Assembly: GCA_023392125.1 (NCBI GenBank)
Contig: JAEVZS010000018.1
Span: 37,330-101,329, forward strand
Length of the DNA stretch: 64,000 nt
DNA from: Bacteroidota bacterium
GTDB lineage: Bacteria; Bacteroidota; Bacteroidia; Cytophagales; Cytophagaceae
Reading direction: 5' to 3'
Shown: positions 26,431 through 34,921 of the stretch, piece after piece
Position numbering within the stretch: position 1 is the first letter of the stretch
Layout: every line of letters starts with the position of its first letter
Made by a program: the position numbers and the translations under genes
The notes under the pieces: generated by a model
Databases searched by the model: none
Seen by the model: the letters and a program-made list of their open reading frames with translations, nothing else
Told to the model about the DNA's origin: nothing

Positions 26431-26465
26431 AAAGCTCCGCCCAAAATAATTGGTTACGGAGCTTT
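26431..26465 (-). terminator. hairpin between queA and ispD
   Basis: AAAGCTCCG and CGGAGCTTT enclose a 17-base loop; A-rich sequence on the right on the plus strand gives a T run for minus-strand reading only weakly. It lies upstream of the queA stop on the plus strand and past ispD's start; most likely it is a plus-strand/antisense stop or a leader hairpin of ispD. Confidence 0.5.
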
Positions 26466-26497
26466 AAAAAAAGTCTTCTTATGTATTTTTTATCCTG

Positions 26498-27544
26498 TCA
26501 GATAATAAGCATTACATCGCCATAACTAAAGAAGCGGTATTTCTTCTTAATTGCTTCATCATACGCTTTCATAATCAGATCGTATCCGCCAAAAGCAGCA
26601 GTCATCATAAGCAAAGTCGATTCCGGCATATGAAAATTAGTCAGCAGCGCATTCGCTATCTTAAATTCGTAAGGCGGAAAAATAAATTTATCTGTCCAGC
26701 CATCATTCGGTTTCAAGCGGCCATTGGCCGACGTAGACGATTCCAGGGCTCTCATTGAAGTAGTTCCGATCGACAGCACACGTTTTTTATTATCGAGCGC
26801 AACATTTACCTTTTCAGAAGTTTCCAGCGGCACTATATAGTTTTCCGAGTCCATCTTGTGCTTGGTAAGGTCTTCCACATCAACCGGTCTGAAGGTCCCC
26901 AGACCAACATGCAGGGTAATCGGAGCAACATCAACACCTTTTATTTCCAGCCTTTTTACTACCTGCCTGGAAAAGTGCAGGCCTGCTGTCGGTGCAGCTA
27001 CAGCGCCGGTATGCTCAGCAAATATTGTCTGATAACGGTCTCTGTCTTCCGGCTCTGCCTTGCGTTTAATATATTTTGGCAGGGGAGTTTCGCCCAACGT
27101 ATCAATCGTTTTGTAAAACTCATCATCAGATCCGTCAAACAAAAACCGGATCGTCCGTCCTCTGGAAGTGGTATTGTCAATAACTTCAGCTACCAGATCA
27201 CCATCTCCGAAATACAGCTTATTACCAACTCTGATCTTCCGGGCCGGATCCACCAGCACATCCCAGAGATGCGCTTCCTGGTTAAGCTCCCTCAGAAGAA
27301 AGACCTCAATTTTAGCACCTGTTTTCTCTTTGTTGCCGTACAATCTTGCCGGAAAAACCTTGGTATTGTTCATTACCATGATATCTCCTTCATCGAAATA
27401 CTCGACAATGTCCTTAAAAATCCGGTGTTCAATTTCACCAGTCTTTTTGTGGACCACCATCATTTTGGACTCATCACGATTTTCGGCAGGATAAAGGGCT
27501 ACAAGTTCAGCAGGGAGTGATAATTTGAAATCTGAAAGTTTCAT
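26498..27544 (-). CDS. queA: S-adenosylmethionine:tRNA ribosyltransferase-isomerase
   Basis: 348 residues, full length. It adds the epoxycyclopentane ring of queuosine to tRNA. MKLSDFKLSLPAELVALYPA, then MVMNNTKVFPARLYGNK, AAPTAGLHFS and NFHMPESTLLMMTAAFGG are the QueA signature blocks. Single gene about 190 bases from dgkA. The ispD gene follows in the same direction after a hairpin. Confidence 0.97.
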   Translation of the reverse strand: MKLSDFKLSLPAELVALYPAENRDESKMMVVHKKTGEIEHRIFKDIVEYFDEGDIMVMNNTKVFPARLYGNKEKTGAKIEVFLLRELNQEAHLWDVLVDPARKIRVGNKLYFGDGDLVAEVIDNTTSRGRTIRFLFDGSDDEFYKTIDTLGETPLPKYIKRKAEPEDRDRYQTIFAEHTGAVAAPTAGLHFSRQVVKRLEIKGVDVAPITLHVGLGTFRPVDVEDLTKHKMDSENYIVPLETSEKVNVALDNKKRVLSIGTTSMRALESSTSANGRLKPNDGWTDKFIFPPYEFKIANALLTNFHMPESTLLMMTAAFGGYDLIMKAYDEAIKKKYRFFSYGDVMLII

Positions 27545-27734
27545 ATTGAAAATTTAATATTACGGTATTAAACAAGCTGCGTAAAAGCAGTGTGCAAAAG
27601 TAGTAAAATGTTTTTAATCGCACAGGGTCGGACTGAAAATCATTTTTGCTCTGATGACTCTGGCTGATTATAAACCGCATAAAGCGAATATTTAGTACAG
27701 AAAAATGGCAACAATCCTGATTTATCGCACCAAA

Positions 27735-28097
27735 TCAGAAACAGGCCGCCATCCATTCCGGTATAAAAATCAGAGCGGCAACCGACACAGCATATACCGC
27801 CGAAAGCAGTACAGCACCGGCACCCAGGTCTTTTACCTGACCCGCCAGCAGATTATGCTCCGGACTCACAAGATCAGTTAGCTTTTCAAGTGCAGTATTA
27901 ATTGTCTCGGCAACCAGAACCATAAAAACAGCCGACACTATCCACAACCATTGTGACAGATCTAATCCTGTACCCCACCCCGCCAGCACAACAGCGACAG
28001 TAGCCAACATATGTATCCTGAAATTATTTTCCTTTGCTACCCAGGCAATACCCTTCAGGGCATACCGGAAGCTTTTCACACATCGGTAAAAGTTCAT
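27735..28097 (-). CDS. diacylglycerol/undecaprenol kinase family protein
   Basis: 120 residues with three membrane helices. An amphipathic N-terminus (FRYALKGIAWVAKENNFRIH) is followed by AETINTALEKLTDL (63-76), the metal- and substrate-binding motif of the DgkA family. In Gram-negative bacteria the enzyme recycles diacylglycerol or phosphorylates undecaprenol. The start overlaps the end of the DUF1361 gene by four bases. Confidence 0.93.
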   Translation of the reverse strand: MNFYRCVKSFRYALKGIAWVAKENNFRIHMLATVAVVLAGWGTGLDLSQWLWIVSAVFMVLVAETINTALEKLTDLVSPEHNLLAGQVKDLGAGAVLLSAVYAVSVAALIFIPEWMAACF

Positions 28098-28753
28098 CGG
28101 GCATTTTCAGAATTGAAGAAGAAGGACATTATATACCAAAGTAAGAAAAGAAATGCACTAAATAAAACCGTCATGCTCCACGCGGCCGGATCACTTATAT
28201 TGGAGTATATATCACCGGCAACCATATGTGGTCTGGTAAACATATCCCAGCTGTTCCAGCGAAGCTCCCTGCCCAGATAAATTCCATATCCTGAAAGCAT
28301 GCAAATGCCCGGAACAAACAGAATCAGCCGGGAGGGCCTCACAGCTCCCTTCAACGCTCTGTATACATATACCAGTGACAGAAAACCTGAAAATACTCCC
28401 GTGAATGCAAACGAGAAAAGCATCAGCGCATCGTACCATAAAGGAACACCACTGACATCATCCGCCAGGTGAATAAGATCTGTAATGAGGTACGGCGCAT
28501 TGGGAAAAAACAGCAGCCAGTTTATCAGAAAGAAAAATGAAAAGAGACTATACAACCCTCGCTTACGGACGTAGCTATCAAACAGATAGGCCGCCCCGAC
28601 AGGTAGCAGGGCCAGAAAAAGATTCCACCACAAAAAGACATAACCAACAGTATCAGTATGAATAATTCTGATGAGAAGCATCAGACTACTAAAAAGAATC
28701 AGTAAACCAACAGATTTACAGGCTGCCGAAATGGCCCATATAGTTTTTTTCAT
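28094..28753 (-). CDS. DUF1361 membrane protein
   Basis: 219 residues with six to seven membrane helices. The motif INWLLFFPNAPYLITDLIHL (78-97) is diagnostic for DUF1361. Function unknown. ATGA coupling with the kinase downstream suggests a shared envelope role. Confidence 0.9.
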   Translation of the reverse strand: MKKTIWAISAACKSVGLLILFSSLMLLIRIIHTDTVGYVFLWWNLFLALLPVGAAYLFDSYVRKRGLYSLFSFFFLINWLLFFPNAPYLITDLIHLADDVSGVPLWYDALMLFSFAFTGVFSGFLSLVYVYRALKGAVRPSRLILFVPGICMLSGYGIYLGRELRWNSWDMFTRPHMVAGDIYSNISDPAAWSMTVLFSAFLFLLWYIMSFFFNSENAR

Positions 28754-28892
28754 CTCCCCTACATTTCAGTCTATATTCTATTAACCGTAAAAGACTGAAA
28801 GTTTCCCTGTCAAACGAACTTTTTTATATAAAGCCCGATATATATACTGCTGCAATACCTTAACGGGCCGGTAGCCGATCCGGGCAGATCAG

Positions 28893-30203
28893 CTATACAA
28901 TCCTTCCGTACAGATCAAACTCCGTAGCATCTTCAATCAGCACATTCGCAAAATCACCAAGACGTACATATGTATCATCGGCTTTGACTAATACTTCATT
29001 ATCTACTTCAGGAGAATCAAATTCAGTCCGGCCAATAAAGTAACCGGATTCTTTCCGATCAAACAGTACTTTGAACTCCTTTCCCGCTTTTTCCTGATTA
29101 AGCTCATATGAAATAGCTTCCTGAACTTCCATAATGGCATCTGCCCTTTTCTGCTTGTTTTTTGCCGATATGGAATCCGCCATGGTATAGGCATGCGTGT
29201 GCTCTTCATGACTATATGTAAACACGCCTAAACGTTCAAAACGCATATCTTCCACAAATCGCAGCATTTCATCAAAATACCGGGGAGTCTCCCCCGGATG
29301 TCCTGCAATCAGCGTGGTTCTGAGAGCTATCCCTGGTACTTTATCCCGAATAGTATGAATAAGCTCTTCTGTCTTTTCCCGGGTGATTCCTCTCCGCATG
29401 ATTTTCAGCATTTCTGTTGAACCGTGCTGCAAAGGCATATCCAGATACTTACAGATATTGGGACGATCTCTCATTACATCCAGTACCTCAAGAGGAAAAC
29501 CGGAAGGGTAGGCATACTGAAGCCGTATCCAGTCAATCCCCTCTACATCCGCCAGCTGATTAAGAAGATCGGCCAGTTTTCTGCCTTTGTACAGGTCAAT
29601 GCCATAGTACGTAAGATCCTGGGCAATCAGAATTAACTCCTTTGTTCCGTTTCTTGCAAGATTACGGGCTTCTCTGATCAATTCGTCAATTGGTCTGCTC
29701 ACATGCTTGCCACGCATCACCGGAATAGCACAAAAAGAACAGGGACGATCACACCCTTCCGCTATTTTAAAATAGGCATAATGCTGCGGTGTGGAAAGCA
29801 AACGCTCCCCTACCAGCTCCTGCTTATAATCAGCTTTGAATTTCTTTAATAGCTTGGGTAATTCGCTGGTGCCAAAAAAGGCGTCGACACTGGTAATTTC
29901 TTTTTCAAGATCTTCCTTATATCGCTGTACCAGACACCCTGTTACATAAAGCTTATCGATGTGGCCACTTTCCTTGGCATCTGCATACCTCAGAATGGTA
30001 TCGATCGACTCCTGTTTCGCATTATCTATAAAGCCACAGGTATTGATCACTACAATATTTGCGTCGTCTTCCTCCGCTTCATGTGTGGCATCAATATTAT
30101 TCCCTCTCAACTGGGTAAGGATATTTTCAGAATCTACAAGGTTTTTGGAACAGCCCAATGTAACGATGTTGACCTTATTTTTTTTCAGTCCCTTCGTTTT
30201 CAT
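28893..30203 (-). CDS. rimO: ribosomal protein S12 methylthiotransferase
   Basis: 436 residues. It adds a methylthio group to Asp89 of ribosomal protein S12. Three cysteines bind the auxiliary 4Fe-4S cluster (C18 in LGCSKNLVD, C56 in NTCGFID, C90 in TGCLVQRY), and C151-x3-C155-x2-C158 in EGCDRPCSFCAIP is the radical SAM cluster; a TRAM-like domain ends the protein. 45 bases after ftsY in the same direction. Confidence 0.97.
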   Translation of the reverse strand: MKTKGLKKNKVNIVTLGCSKNLVDSENILTQLRGNNIDATHEAEEDDANIVVINTCGFIDNAKQESIDTILRYADAKESGHIDKLYVTGCLVQRYKEDLEKEITSVDAFFGTSELPKLLKKFKADYKQELVGERLLSTPQHYAYFKIAEGCDRPCSFCAIPVMRGKHVSRPIDELIREARNLARNGTKELILIAQDLTYYGIDLYKGRKLADLLNQLADVEGIDWIRLQYAYPSGFPLEVLDVMRDRPNICKYLDMPLQHGSTEMLKIMRRGITREKTEELIHTIRDKVPGIALRTTLIAGHPGETPRYFDEMLRFVEDMRFERLGVFTYSHEEHTHAYTMADSISAKNKQKRADAIMEVQEAISYELNQEKAGKEFKVLFDRKESGYFIGRTEFDSPEVDNEVLVKADDTYVRLGDFANVLIEDATEFDLYGRIV

Positions 30204-30248
30204 TCAAATAATACAGTAGTAAATATAGGGTGAGAAATGGGGAAGAAC

Positions 30249-31205
30249 TTATTTTTTCTTAAAGAAAGAGTCTACAAACTCATATTTGTTAAATACCTGA
30301 AGATGATCCATTTTTTCACCTACTCCTATGTATTTAACCGGGATTTTAAACATATCGGAAATACCGATTACCACTCCACCCTTGGCAGTGCCGTCAAGCT
30401 TGGTGATGGCAAGTGCGGTAACATCTGTTGCCTTGGTAAATTCTGTTGCCTGTATAACGGCATTCTGCCCTGTACTTCCATCCAGTACGAGCAGCACTTC
30501 ATGGGGAGCTGTTTCTACAAACTTTTGTATGACCCTCTTTATTTTTGACAGCTCATTCATCAGACCAACTTTGTTGTGAAGCCTTCCTGCCGTATCAATA
30601 ATTACAACATCCGCTTTCGCCTCTACAGCCTTTTTCACTGCATCAAATGCAACCGAAGCAGGATCTGTATTCATTCCATGGGATATTACTTCCACACCAA
30701 CCCGTTCGCCCCACAATATAAGCTGATCAACCGCAGCTGCCCTGAACGTATCGGCCGCTCCCAGTATCACCTTTTTTCCATTCTGCTTAAACTGATGTGC
30801 CAGCTTTCCTATGGTCGTTGTTTTACCAGCACCATTCACACCCACTACAAGAATCACATACGGCATACCCAGTTCCGGGATAGAAAAATCTTCCTGATCA
30901 GAACTCTTGTTCTCTTCCAGAAGGGCCGCAATCTCTTCTTTCAGAATCTTATCCAGATCCGAAGAGCTCACATACTTATCTCTGGCAACTCTGGCTTCAA
31001 TACGCTCAATAATCTTGATCGTAGTTTCTACTCCTACATCCGATGCAACTAATATTTCTTCCAGTTCATCCAGAACCTCCTCGTCTACTTTATCTTTACC
31101 AACAACCGCTTTACTTAGTTTGGAGAAAAAGCTTTCTTTTGACTTCTCAAGTCCTTTATCAAGAGATTCCTTTTTTTCGGAAGAAAAATAATTAAACCAA
31201 GCCAT
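30249..31205 (-). CDS. ftsY: signal recognition particle receptor FtsY
   Basis: 318 residues; the acidic N-terminal A domain is short, as in Bacteroidota. N domain about 20-95, then the GTPase with the P-loop GVNGAGKTTT (122-131), DTFRAAAVDQL, DTAGRLHNK and TKLDGTAKGG. It docks ribosome-SRP complexes at the membrane. It lies past a terminator from the L28-L33-DUF4295 genes. Confidence 0.97.
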   Translation of the reverse strand: MAWFNYFSSEKKESLDKGLEKSKESFFSKLSKAVVGKDKVDEEVLDELEEILVASDVGVETTIKIIERIEARVARDKYVSSSDLDKILKEEIAALLEENKSSDQEDFSIPELGMPYVILVVGVNGAGKTTTIGKLAHQFKQNGKKVILGAADTFRAAAVDQLILWGERVGVEVISHGMNTDPASVAFDAVKKAVEAKADVVIIDTAGRLHNKVGLMNELSKIKRVIQKFVETAPHEVLLVLDGSTGQNAVIQATEFTKATDVTALAITKLDGTAKGGVVIGISDMFKIPVKYIGVGEKMDHLQVFNKYEFVDSFFKKK

Positions 31206-31245
31206 ACATTGCCGAAGTTAAAACCTAAAGTCTAATATAATAAAA

Positions 31246-31266
31246 AAAGTCCCCAAAGAGGACTTT
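31246..31266 (-). terminator. terminator of the L28-L33-DUF4295 unit
   Basis: AAAGTCC, loop of seven, GGACTTT, followed on the minus strand by TTTTTATTATATT. It lies 32 bases past the DUF4295 stop and before ftsY. Confidence 0.85.
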
Positions 31267-31297
31267 GTTAGAATCTTCGTTAACTTTTAAAGTAAAA

Positions 31298-31453
31298 TTA
31301 ACCCTTCAAGGTTTCCTGAACCTTATCCAGCGGTACAATTTCTTCCTTAAATGCGTAGGCACCGGTTTTTTCGGACTTAACAGCCTTGATAACTTTAGCG
31401 AATCCCTTGGTAGGATCCACCTGCTTCAGGGTCGCAACTACTTTCTTTGCCAT
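31298..31453 (-). CDS. DUF4295 small protein
   Basis: 51 residues, too short for many gene callers. Translation begins MAKKVVATLKQVDPTKGFAK and ends PLDKVQETLKG. This is the Bacteroidota DUF4295 protein always found next to L33 and L28; its position suggests a ribosome-associated role, which is not shown. The ATG lies two bases after the L33 stop. Confidence 0.93.
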   Translation of the reverse strand: MAKKVVATLKQVDPTKGFAKVIKAVKSEKTGAYAFKEEIVPLDKVQETLKG

Positions 31454-31455
31454 TG

Positions 31456-31638
31456 TTATTTAATTTCTTTGTGAACAGTATACTTCTTAAGATTAGCATT
31501 GAATTTTTTCAATTCTATTCTTTCAGGGTTGTTTTTTCTGTTTTTGGTTGTTATATATCTGCTTGTACCTGGAACAGAAGTAGTCTTTTGTTCAGTACAC
31601 TCCAATATAACCTGGATTCTGTTACCTTTCTTTGCCAT
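31456..31638 (-). CDS. rpmG: 50S ribosomal protein L33
   Basis: 60 residues: MAKKGNRIQVILECTEQKTT and RYITTKNRKNNPERIELKKF are the L33 signature. Only one Cys (C14) remains, so this is the zinc-free form. 20 bases after rpmB. Confidence 0.97.
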   Translation of the reverse strand: MAKKGNRIQVILECTEQKTTSVPGTSRYITTKNRKNNPERIELKKFNANLKKYTVHKEIK

Positions 31639-31658
31639 GATTTCAGTTTATAAGGTAA

Positions 31659-31904
31659 TTATTGTTTTTCTACGTAAATGCCTTTACCCTTCGCTTCCTT
31701 CAACGCTGCACTGATACCGATTTTATTGATGGTTCTTAATGCAGAAGTAGATATTTTAAGGGTAATCCAACGATCCTCTTCTGGAATGTAAAATCTTTTC
31801 TTAATAAGATTCGGGAAAAACTTCCTAAGCGTCTTATTATTAGCGTGGGATACATTAAATCCCTTTCTTGTTCTTTTTCCGGTTAACTGACAAACTCTCG
31901 CCAT
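31659..31904 (-). CDS. rpmB: 50S ribosomal protein L28
   Basis: 81 residues: MARVCQLTGKRTRKGFNVSH, the usual N-terminus of L28. First gene of rpmB-rpmG-DUF4295. Confidence 0.97.
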   Translation of the reverse strand: MARVCQLTGKRTRKGFNVSHANNKTLRKFFPNLIKKRFYIPEEDRWITLKISTSALRTINKIGISAALKEAKGKGIYVEKQ

Positions 31905-31933
31905 TATTCAATCTTTTTTAGACAAACGGACTG

Positions 31934-31966
31934 CAAATATCGTAAAATATATTACTGAAACAAAAA
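31934..31966 (-). promoter_or_regulatory. promoter of rpmB-rpmG-DUF4295
   Basis: On the minus strand TTTTTG (31966-31961), 19 bases, then GATATTTG (31941-31934), one mismatch from TAnnTTTG. The leader would be about 25 bases. Confidence 0.6.
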
Positions 31967-31991
31967 GTGTGGATAATTATTTGAAATTTTC

Positions 31992-32687
31992 TTATAAAAT
32001 CGTAGTGAGCTCACGAAGACATTTGATTTCATAGGTTAACCGCTCTGTATGAGCCTGGTCTTTCCGGTTAAAAAACACATGGTCTATACCCGCATTTCTG
32101 GCACCCAGCACATCCACATCCAGATCATCACCTATCATGATGCAGTCACAGCATTCAGCCTGAATCCTGCCCAACGTAAAATCAAAGATTCGCTTATCCG
32201 GCTTTAAAAATCCACTTATCTCCGAATTAATAACTTCCTTAAAAAACGGAAGAATACCGGAAGTCTGCAGCTTTATCTGCTGGGACTCCTGAAAACCATT
32301 GGTGATAATATGAAGCTGATACTTACCCTGCAAATATACTAATGTTTCTATGGCATACGGCACCAGCAAACCTTTTGAAGGACAAATTCTCAGGTAATCT
32401 TCATTAATCCGGTCAGCAAGATCTGTATCTCTGCAGCCAAGCTTTTGTAAAGTCTGGCGAAAACGCTCTTCCCGGATTATATCCTTCGAAATTTTTCCGC
32501 GGTTATAATCATACCACATCTGATCATTCACCAGCTGGTAAGTTGTCAGCAGCACGGATAGCTTCATATTATGCTTCCTGAGCTCATAGTGTTCGTACAG
32601 CTCTGTCAGGGTAGCATTGGAATTAGCTGTAAAATCCCATAACGTATGATCCAGATCAAAGAGAATATGTACATATTTCTTATTCAT
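31992..32687 (-). CDS. yjjG: HAD-family noncanonical pyrimidine nucleotidase, YjjG type
   Basis: 231 residues. HAD motif I is FDLDHTLWDF (10-19; Asp11 nucleophile, Asp13), motif II is in IITNGFQESQQ, and motifs III/IV are in SEISGFLKPDKRIFDF and MIGDDLDVDVLGARNAGI. It matches the YjjG (TIGR02254) layout, a house-cleaning enzyme that removes phosphate from damaged or unwanted pyrimidine nucleotides. Nine bases after the ferredoxin gene. Confidence 0.88.
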   Translation of the reverse strand: MNKKYVHILFDLDHTLWDFTANSNATLTELYEHYELRKHNMKLSVLLTTYQLVNDQMWYDYNRGKISKDIIREERFRQTLQKLGCRDTDLADRINEDYLRICPSKGLLVPYAIETLVYLQGKYQLHIITNGFQESQQIKLQTSGILPFFKEVINSEISGFLKPDKRIFDFTLGRIQAECCDCIMIGDDLDVDVLGARNAGIDHVFFNRKDQAHTERLTYEIKCLRELTTIL

Positions 32688-32696
32688 GATCCGGAC

Positions 32697-33002
32697 TCAG
32701 AAATTTAGTTTTAAGCGTTCAACTACCCGGTCATTCACCAGATGTTCCTCTACAATTTCGGTGATATCTTCTCTGGTCACCTTGCCATAGAAGATTCCTT
32801 CAGGATACACGACCATAGCAGGACCATGTGCACATACATCCAGACAGCCTGCGCGCTGCGCACGGATATTCAGATGCAGATTCTTCTCCTTCAACTGCTC
32901 TTTCATGATATTGACCAGTTCCATACCAGTTTCTTCTCCACAACATTTCTTCCCCGGATCCTTCTGATTGGTACAAATAAAAACGTGCTTGGTATATTTC
33001 AT
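32697..33002 (-). CDS. thioredoxin-like 2Fe-2S ferredoxin
   Basis: 101 residues. Cysteines C10, C20/C21, C53 and C57 (FICTNQK, GKKCCGEE, GCLDVCAHGP) form the C-x9/10-C...C-x3-C arrangement of the thioredoxin-fold 2Fe-2S ferredoxins. MVVYPEGIFYGKV is also conserved. It sits between an ArsR-type regulator and a HAD nucleotidase, all on the minus strand with short gaps. Confidence 0.92.
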   Translation of the reverse strand: MKYTKHVFICTNQKDPGKKCCGEETGMELVNIMKEQLKEKNLHLNIRAQRAGCLDVCAHGPAMVVYPEGIFYGKVTREDITEIVEEHLVNDRVVERLKLNF

Positions 33003-33048
33003 TTTGTAGTTAATTTAATTGCCCCGTTCAAATCTATACAAATAAATC

Positions 33049-33453
33049 CTAGATAAGAGCAGGAACTTTATATTTGTTCTGCTTGCTGTGCAGCTTTCGT
33101 ATTGCCAGCTCATTATTTGAGTATAATGTTCTGTATTCGGTGAGATCGTTTTGCAGCACAGGATCTTTTTCAAGAAACATAAACAGCTGAGCAAAGATTT
33201 CAGAATATGCCTCATTTAGCGAATAATAGATCCACTGATCCTGTTTTCTGTATTTTACAAGCCGCATATTCCTTAGATATGAAAGATGCCTGGAGGTTTT
33301 TGTCTGTGTATAATCCAGAATCATTTCCATATCCGATACACAGCTTTCTCCTGTCTTGTACATCAAATGTAATATCCGGACCCTCGCTTCGTCACCAAAC
33401 GCCTTGAAAATATCTACTCCGGACTTCAATTCAAAATTCTTGATTTTTATCAT
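33049..33453 (-). CDS. ArsR/SmtB-family transcriptional regulator
   Basis: 134 residues from ATG 33453. A TTG 24 bases upstream is in frame, but it would put an inverted repeat inside the gene. The winged helix is KAFGDEARVRILHLMYKTG (17-35), then SDMEMILDYTQTKTSRHLSYL as the recognition region and LVKYRKQDQWIYYSL as the wing. The metal motif CxC of SmtB/ArsR is absent (one Cys, in GESCVSDM), so the signal may not be a metal. Probably represses itself and the two genes downstream. Confidence 0.88.
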   Translation of the reverse strand: MIKIKNFELKSGVDIFKAFGDEARVRILHLMYKTGESCVSDMEMILDYTQTKTSRHLSYLRNMRLVKYRKQDQWIYYSLNEAYSEIFAQLFMFLEKDPVLQNDLTEYRTLYSNNELAIRKLHSKQNKYKVPALI

Positions 33454-33462
33454 AGTCAAGTA

Positions 33463-33480
33463 TATTTGCCTAAACAAATA
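33463..33480. promoter_or_regulatory. palindrome upstream of the ArsR gene, candidate operator
   Basis: TATTTG-CCTAAA-CAAATA, perfect six-base arms with a six-base centre, nine bases before the chosen ATG. Its position fits autoregulation, and it is the reason for preferring the ATG at 33453. Confidence 0.55.
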
Positions 33481-33587
33481 AACACTTTATCTGTCAAAAA
33501 TCAAGTTTTTTCTCAAAAACTGTACTTTAAAATAATTAAGGTTTTATATTACATATTCTTTGCATATTTGCGTTAGTCAGAACAGGA

Positions 33588-34271
33588 ATGATACGATTTA
33601 AAGCAGTCATAATACTATTTATTGCATTTTTAGGATGTTTGCTTCTGCCGGAAGAAGTAAAAGGACAAAAGAAAATTGTTCAGTTCAGTGGAATTGTCGT
33701 CGGCGGAGACAGCCTTTACGGCATATCTGATGTGGCAATCTATGTTCCCAGAACAGGCCGTGGGGTATTTTCAAACAATATCGGATACTTTTCTCTTCCC
33801 GTGCTCTCAGGCGATACAGTTCGTATCAAAAGCGCCGGCTTTAAAGATAAGGATTTTTCAATGCCGGACACAACTGATCGCTTATCTGTAGTTATTCAGC
33901 TCGAGCTGGATACATTCCATCTTCCTGAAATTGTCCTATGGCCATATCCCGAATTTCGTGACTTCAAAGAAGCATTTCTGGCCCTTGAACTTCGGGATGA
34001 AACCAGTGATTATCTGGCCAGGAATCTGAATGAGCAGATTCTTAAACGCATGCTCTATAATACGGAACAGAGTAGCAGCGCCAATTACCGGTACTACCTG
34101 AATCAGCAGGCAACCAGACAGCAATACCAAAACTCCGCCCCTGTACTGACATTGACCAATCCTTTTGCATGGGCAAGATTTATTAAAGATATTAAAAATG
34201 GCGGCCTGAAAAATTCAGAATGGGAAGAAATAGATAAGTGGAAGCATGAGAAGAAAGATGAACGCTATTAA
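33588..34271 (+). CDS. exported protein with carboxypeptidase-regulatory-like domain
   Basis: 227 residues. Signal peptide 1-25 (FKAVIILFIAFLGCLLLPEE, with cleavage before or after KGQ). Residues 30-108 (FSGIVVGGDSLYGISDVAIY, VFSNNIGYFSLPVLSGDTVR, SAGFKDKDFSM) are a CarboxypepD_reg-like beta sandwich as at the start of TonB receptors, here without a barrel. The C-terminal 115 residues are helical and charged (YLARNLNEQILKRML). Divergent from the ArsR gene. Role unknown. Confidence 0.82.
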   Translation: MIRFKAVIILFIAFLGCLLLPEEVKGQKKIVQFSGIVVGGDSLYGISDVAIYVPRTGRGVFSNNIGYFSLPVLSGDTVRIKSAGFKDKDFSMPDTTDRLSVVIQLELDTFHLPEIVLWPYPEFRDFKEAFLALELRDETSDYLARNLNEQILKRMLYNTEQSSSANYRYYLNQQATRQQYQNSAPVLTLTNPFAWARFIKDIKNGGLKNSEWEEIDKWKHEKKDERY

Positions 34272-34604
34272 ACCAACCCTGGTAAGCCATTCTTGGGGAT
34301 CTGCCAAGACACTATAGCTTTTATTTCTCCTTTTAACTTTCGGAGTTCTTTGTTAGAGTCAAATACTTATTAATAAGTTACTCATTTTTAAGCACAACAT
34401 CATTTCTTCATAACAAAGACATACAAGCTGTAAATAAATTTTATTGCTTGCCGGAAGCAGTCCTTTATAGCTGTTTACATGCCTGACATTGCATAGCCAG
34501 GATTATTTTCCTTATAGGACCTCAGGCTACTAAGCTAATACGCAGACTTCTCTAAACCTTTCATATTAATCACAGGCTTTAAGAATATAATTACTATTCC
34601 TTAT

Positions 34605-34810
34605 ACCAAAAAAATACCTGGCATACAAAAAGGGGGCTTCGACAAGTTCTGTACCCGACAGGATGCCAAATTGCGATCTGTATCAGTGTACATACAGTTG
34701 CCTTGCCTTCGACCTCAGGTCTCCAACAACACAAGCCGAGGCCGTCGAAGGCCATTTTAAGACATAATTTTAAAATCGGAGTTTGGCAGACTATGTACAG
34801 TCCTGGCATT
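34605..34810. repeat. palindromic cluster, REP- or MITE-like
   Basis: GCCTTCGAC (34705-34713) pairs with GTCGAAGGC (34744-34752). Around it TGCCAAA/TTTGGCA (about 34665 and 34783) and GTACATA/TATGTAC (about 34688 and 34791) also pair, and TGGCAT occurs near both ends. GCTTCGACAAG at about 34637 resembles a repeat core seen in many bacterial genomes. No coding content. Confidence 0.4.
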
Positions 34811-34873
34811 ATTTAGTAACTAATCATCTCTTTTTTAAGAAATCCGTTTTTATCAGCACCGCTAAATAAATAA

Positions 34874-34896
34874 AGGGCAGCCTTTCGGGCAGCCCT
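34874..34896 (-). terminator. clpC terminator
   Basis: AGGGC-A-GCC, loop, GGC-A-GCCCT: a stem with one A/A mismatch, then TTTATTTATTT on the minus strand, 26 bases past the clpC stop. Confidence 0.75.
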
Positions 34897-34921
34897 CTAT
34901 TTTATAGTTATTTATCAAATC

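Larger units (their letters stand above)
34272..34921. other. gene-free stretch with a palindromic cluster and the clpC terminator
   Basis: No credible gene. Bases 34605-34810 hold nested inverted repeats (listed separately). A 71-residue frame crosses it on the minus strand but reads unlike a protein. The last 50 bases hold the clpC terminator. Confidence 0.6.

Noticed and set aside
34594..34809. 71-residue minus frame
   Set aside because: It lies within the palindromic cluster and its sequence reflects the repeats rather than a protein.
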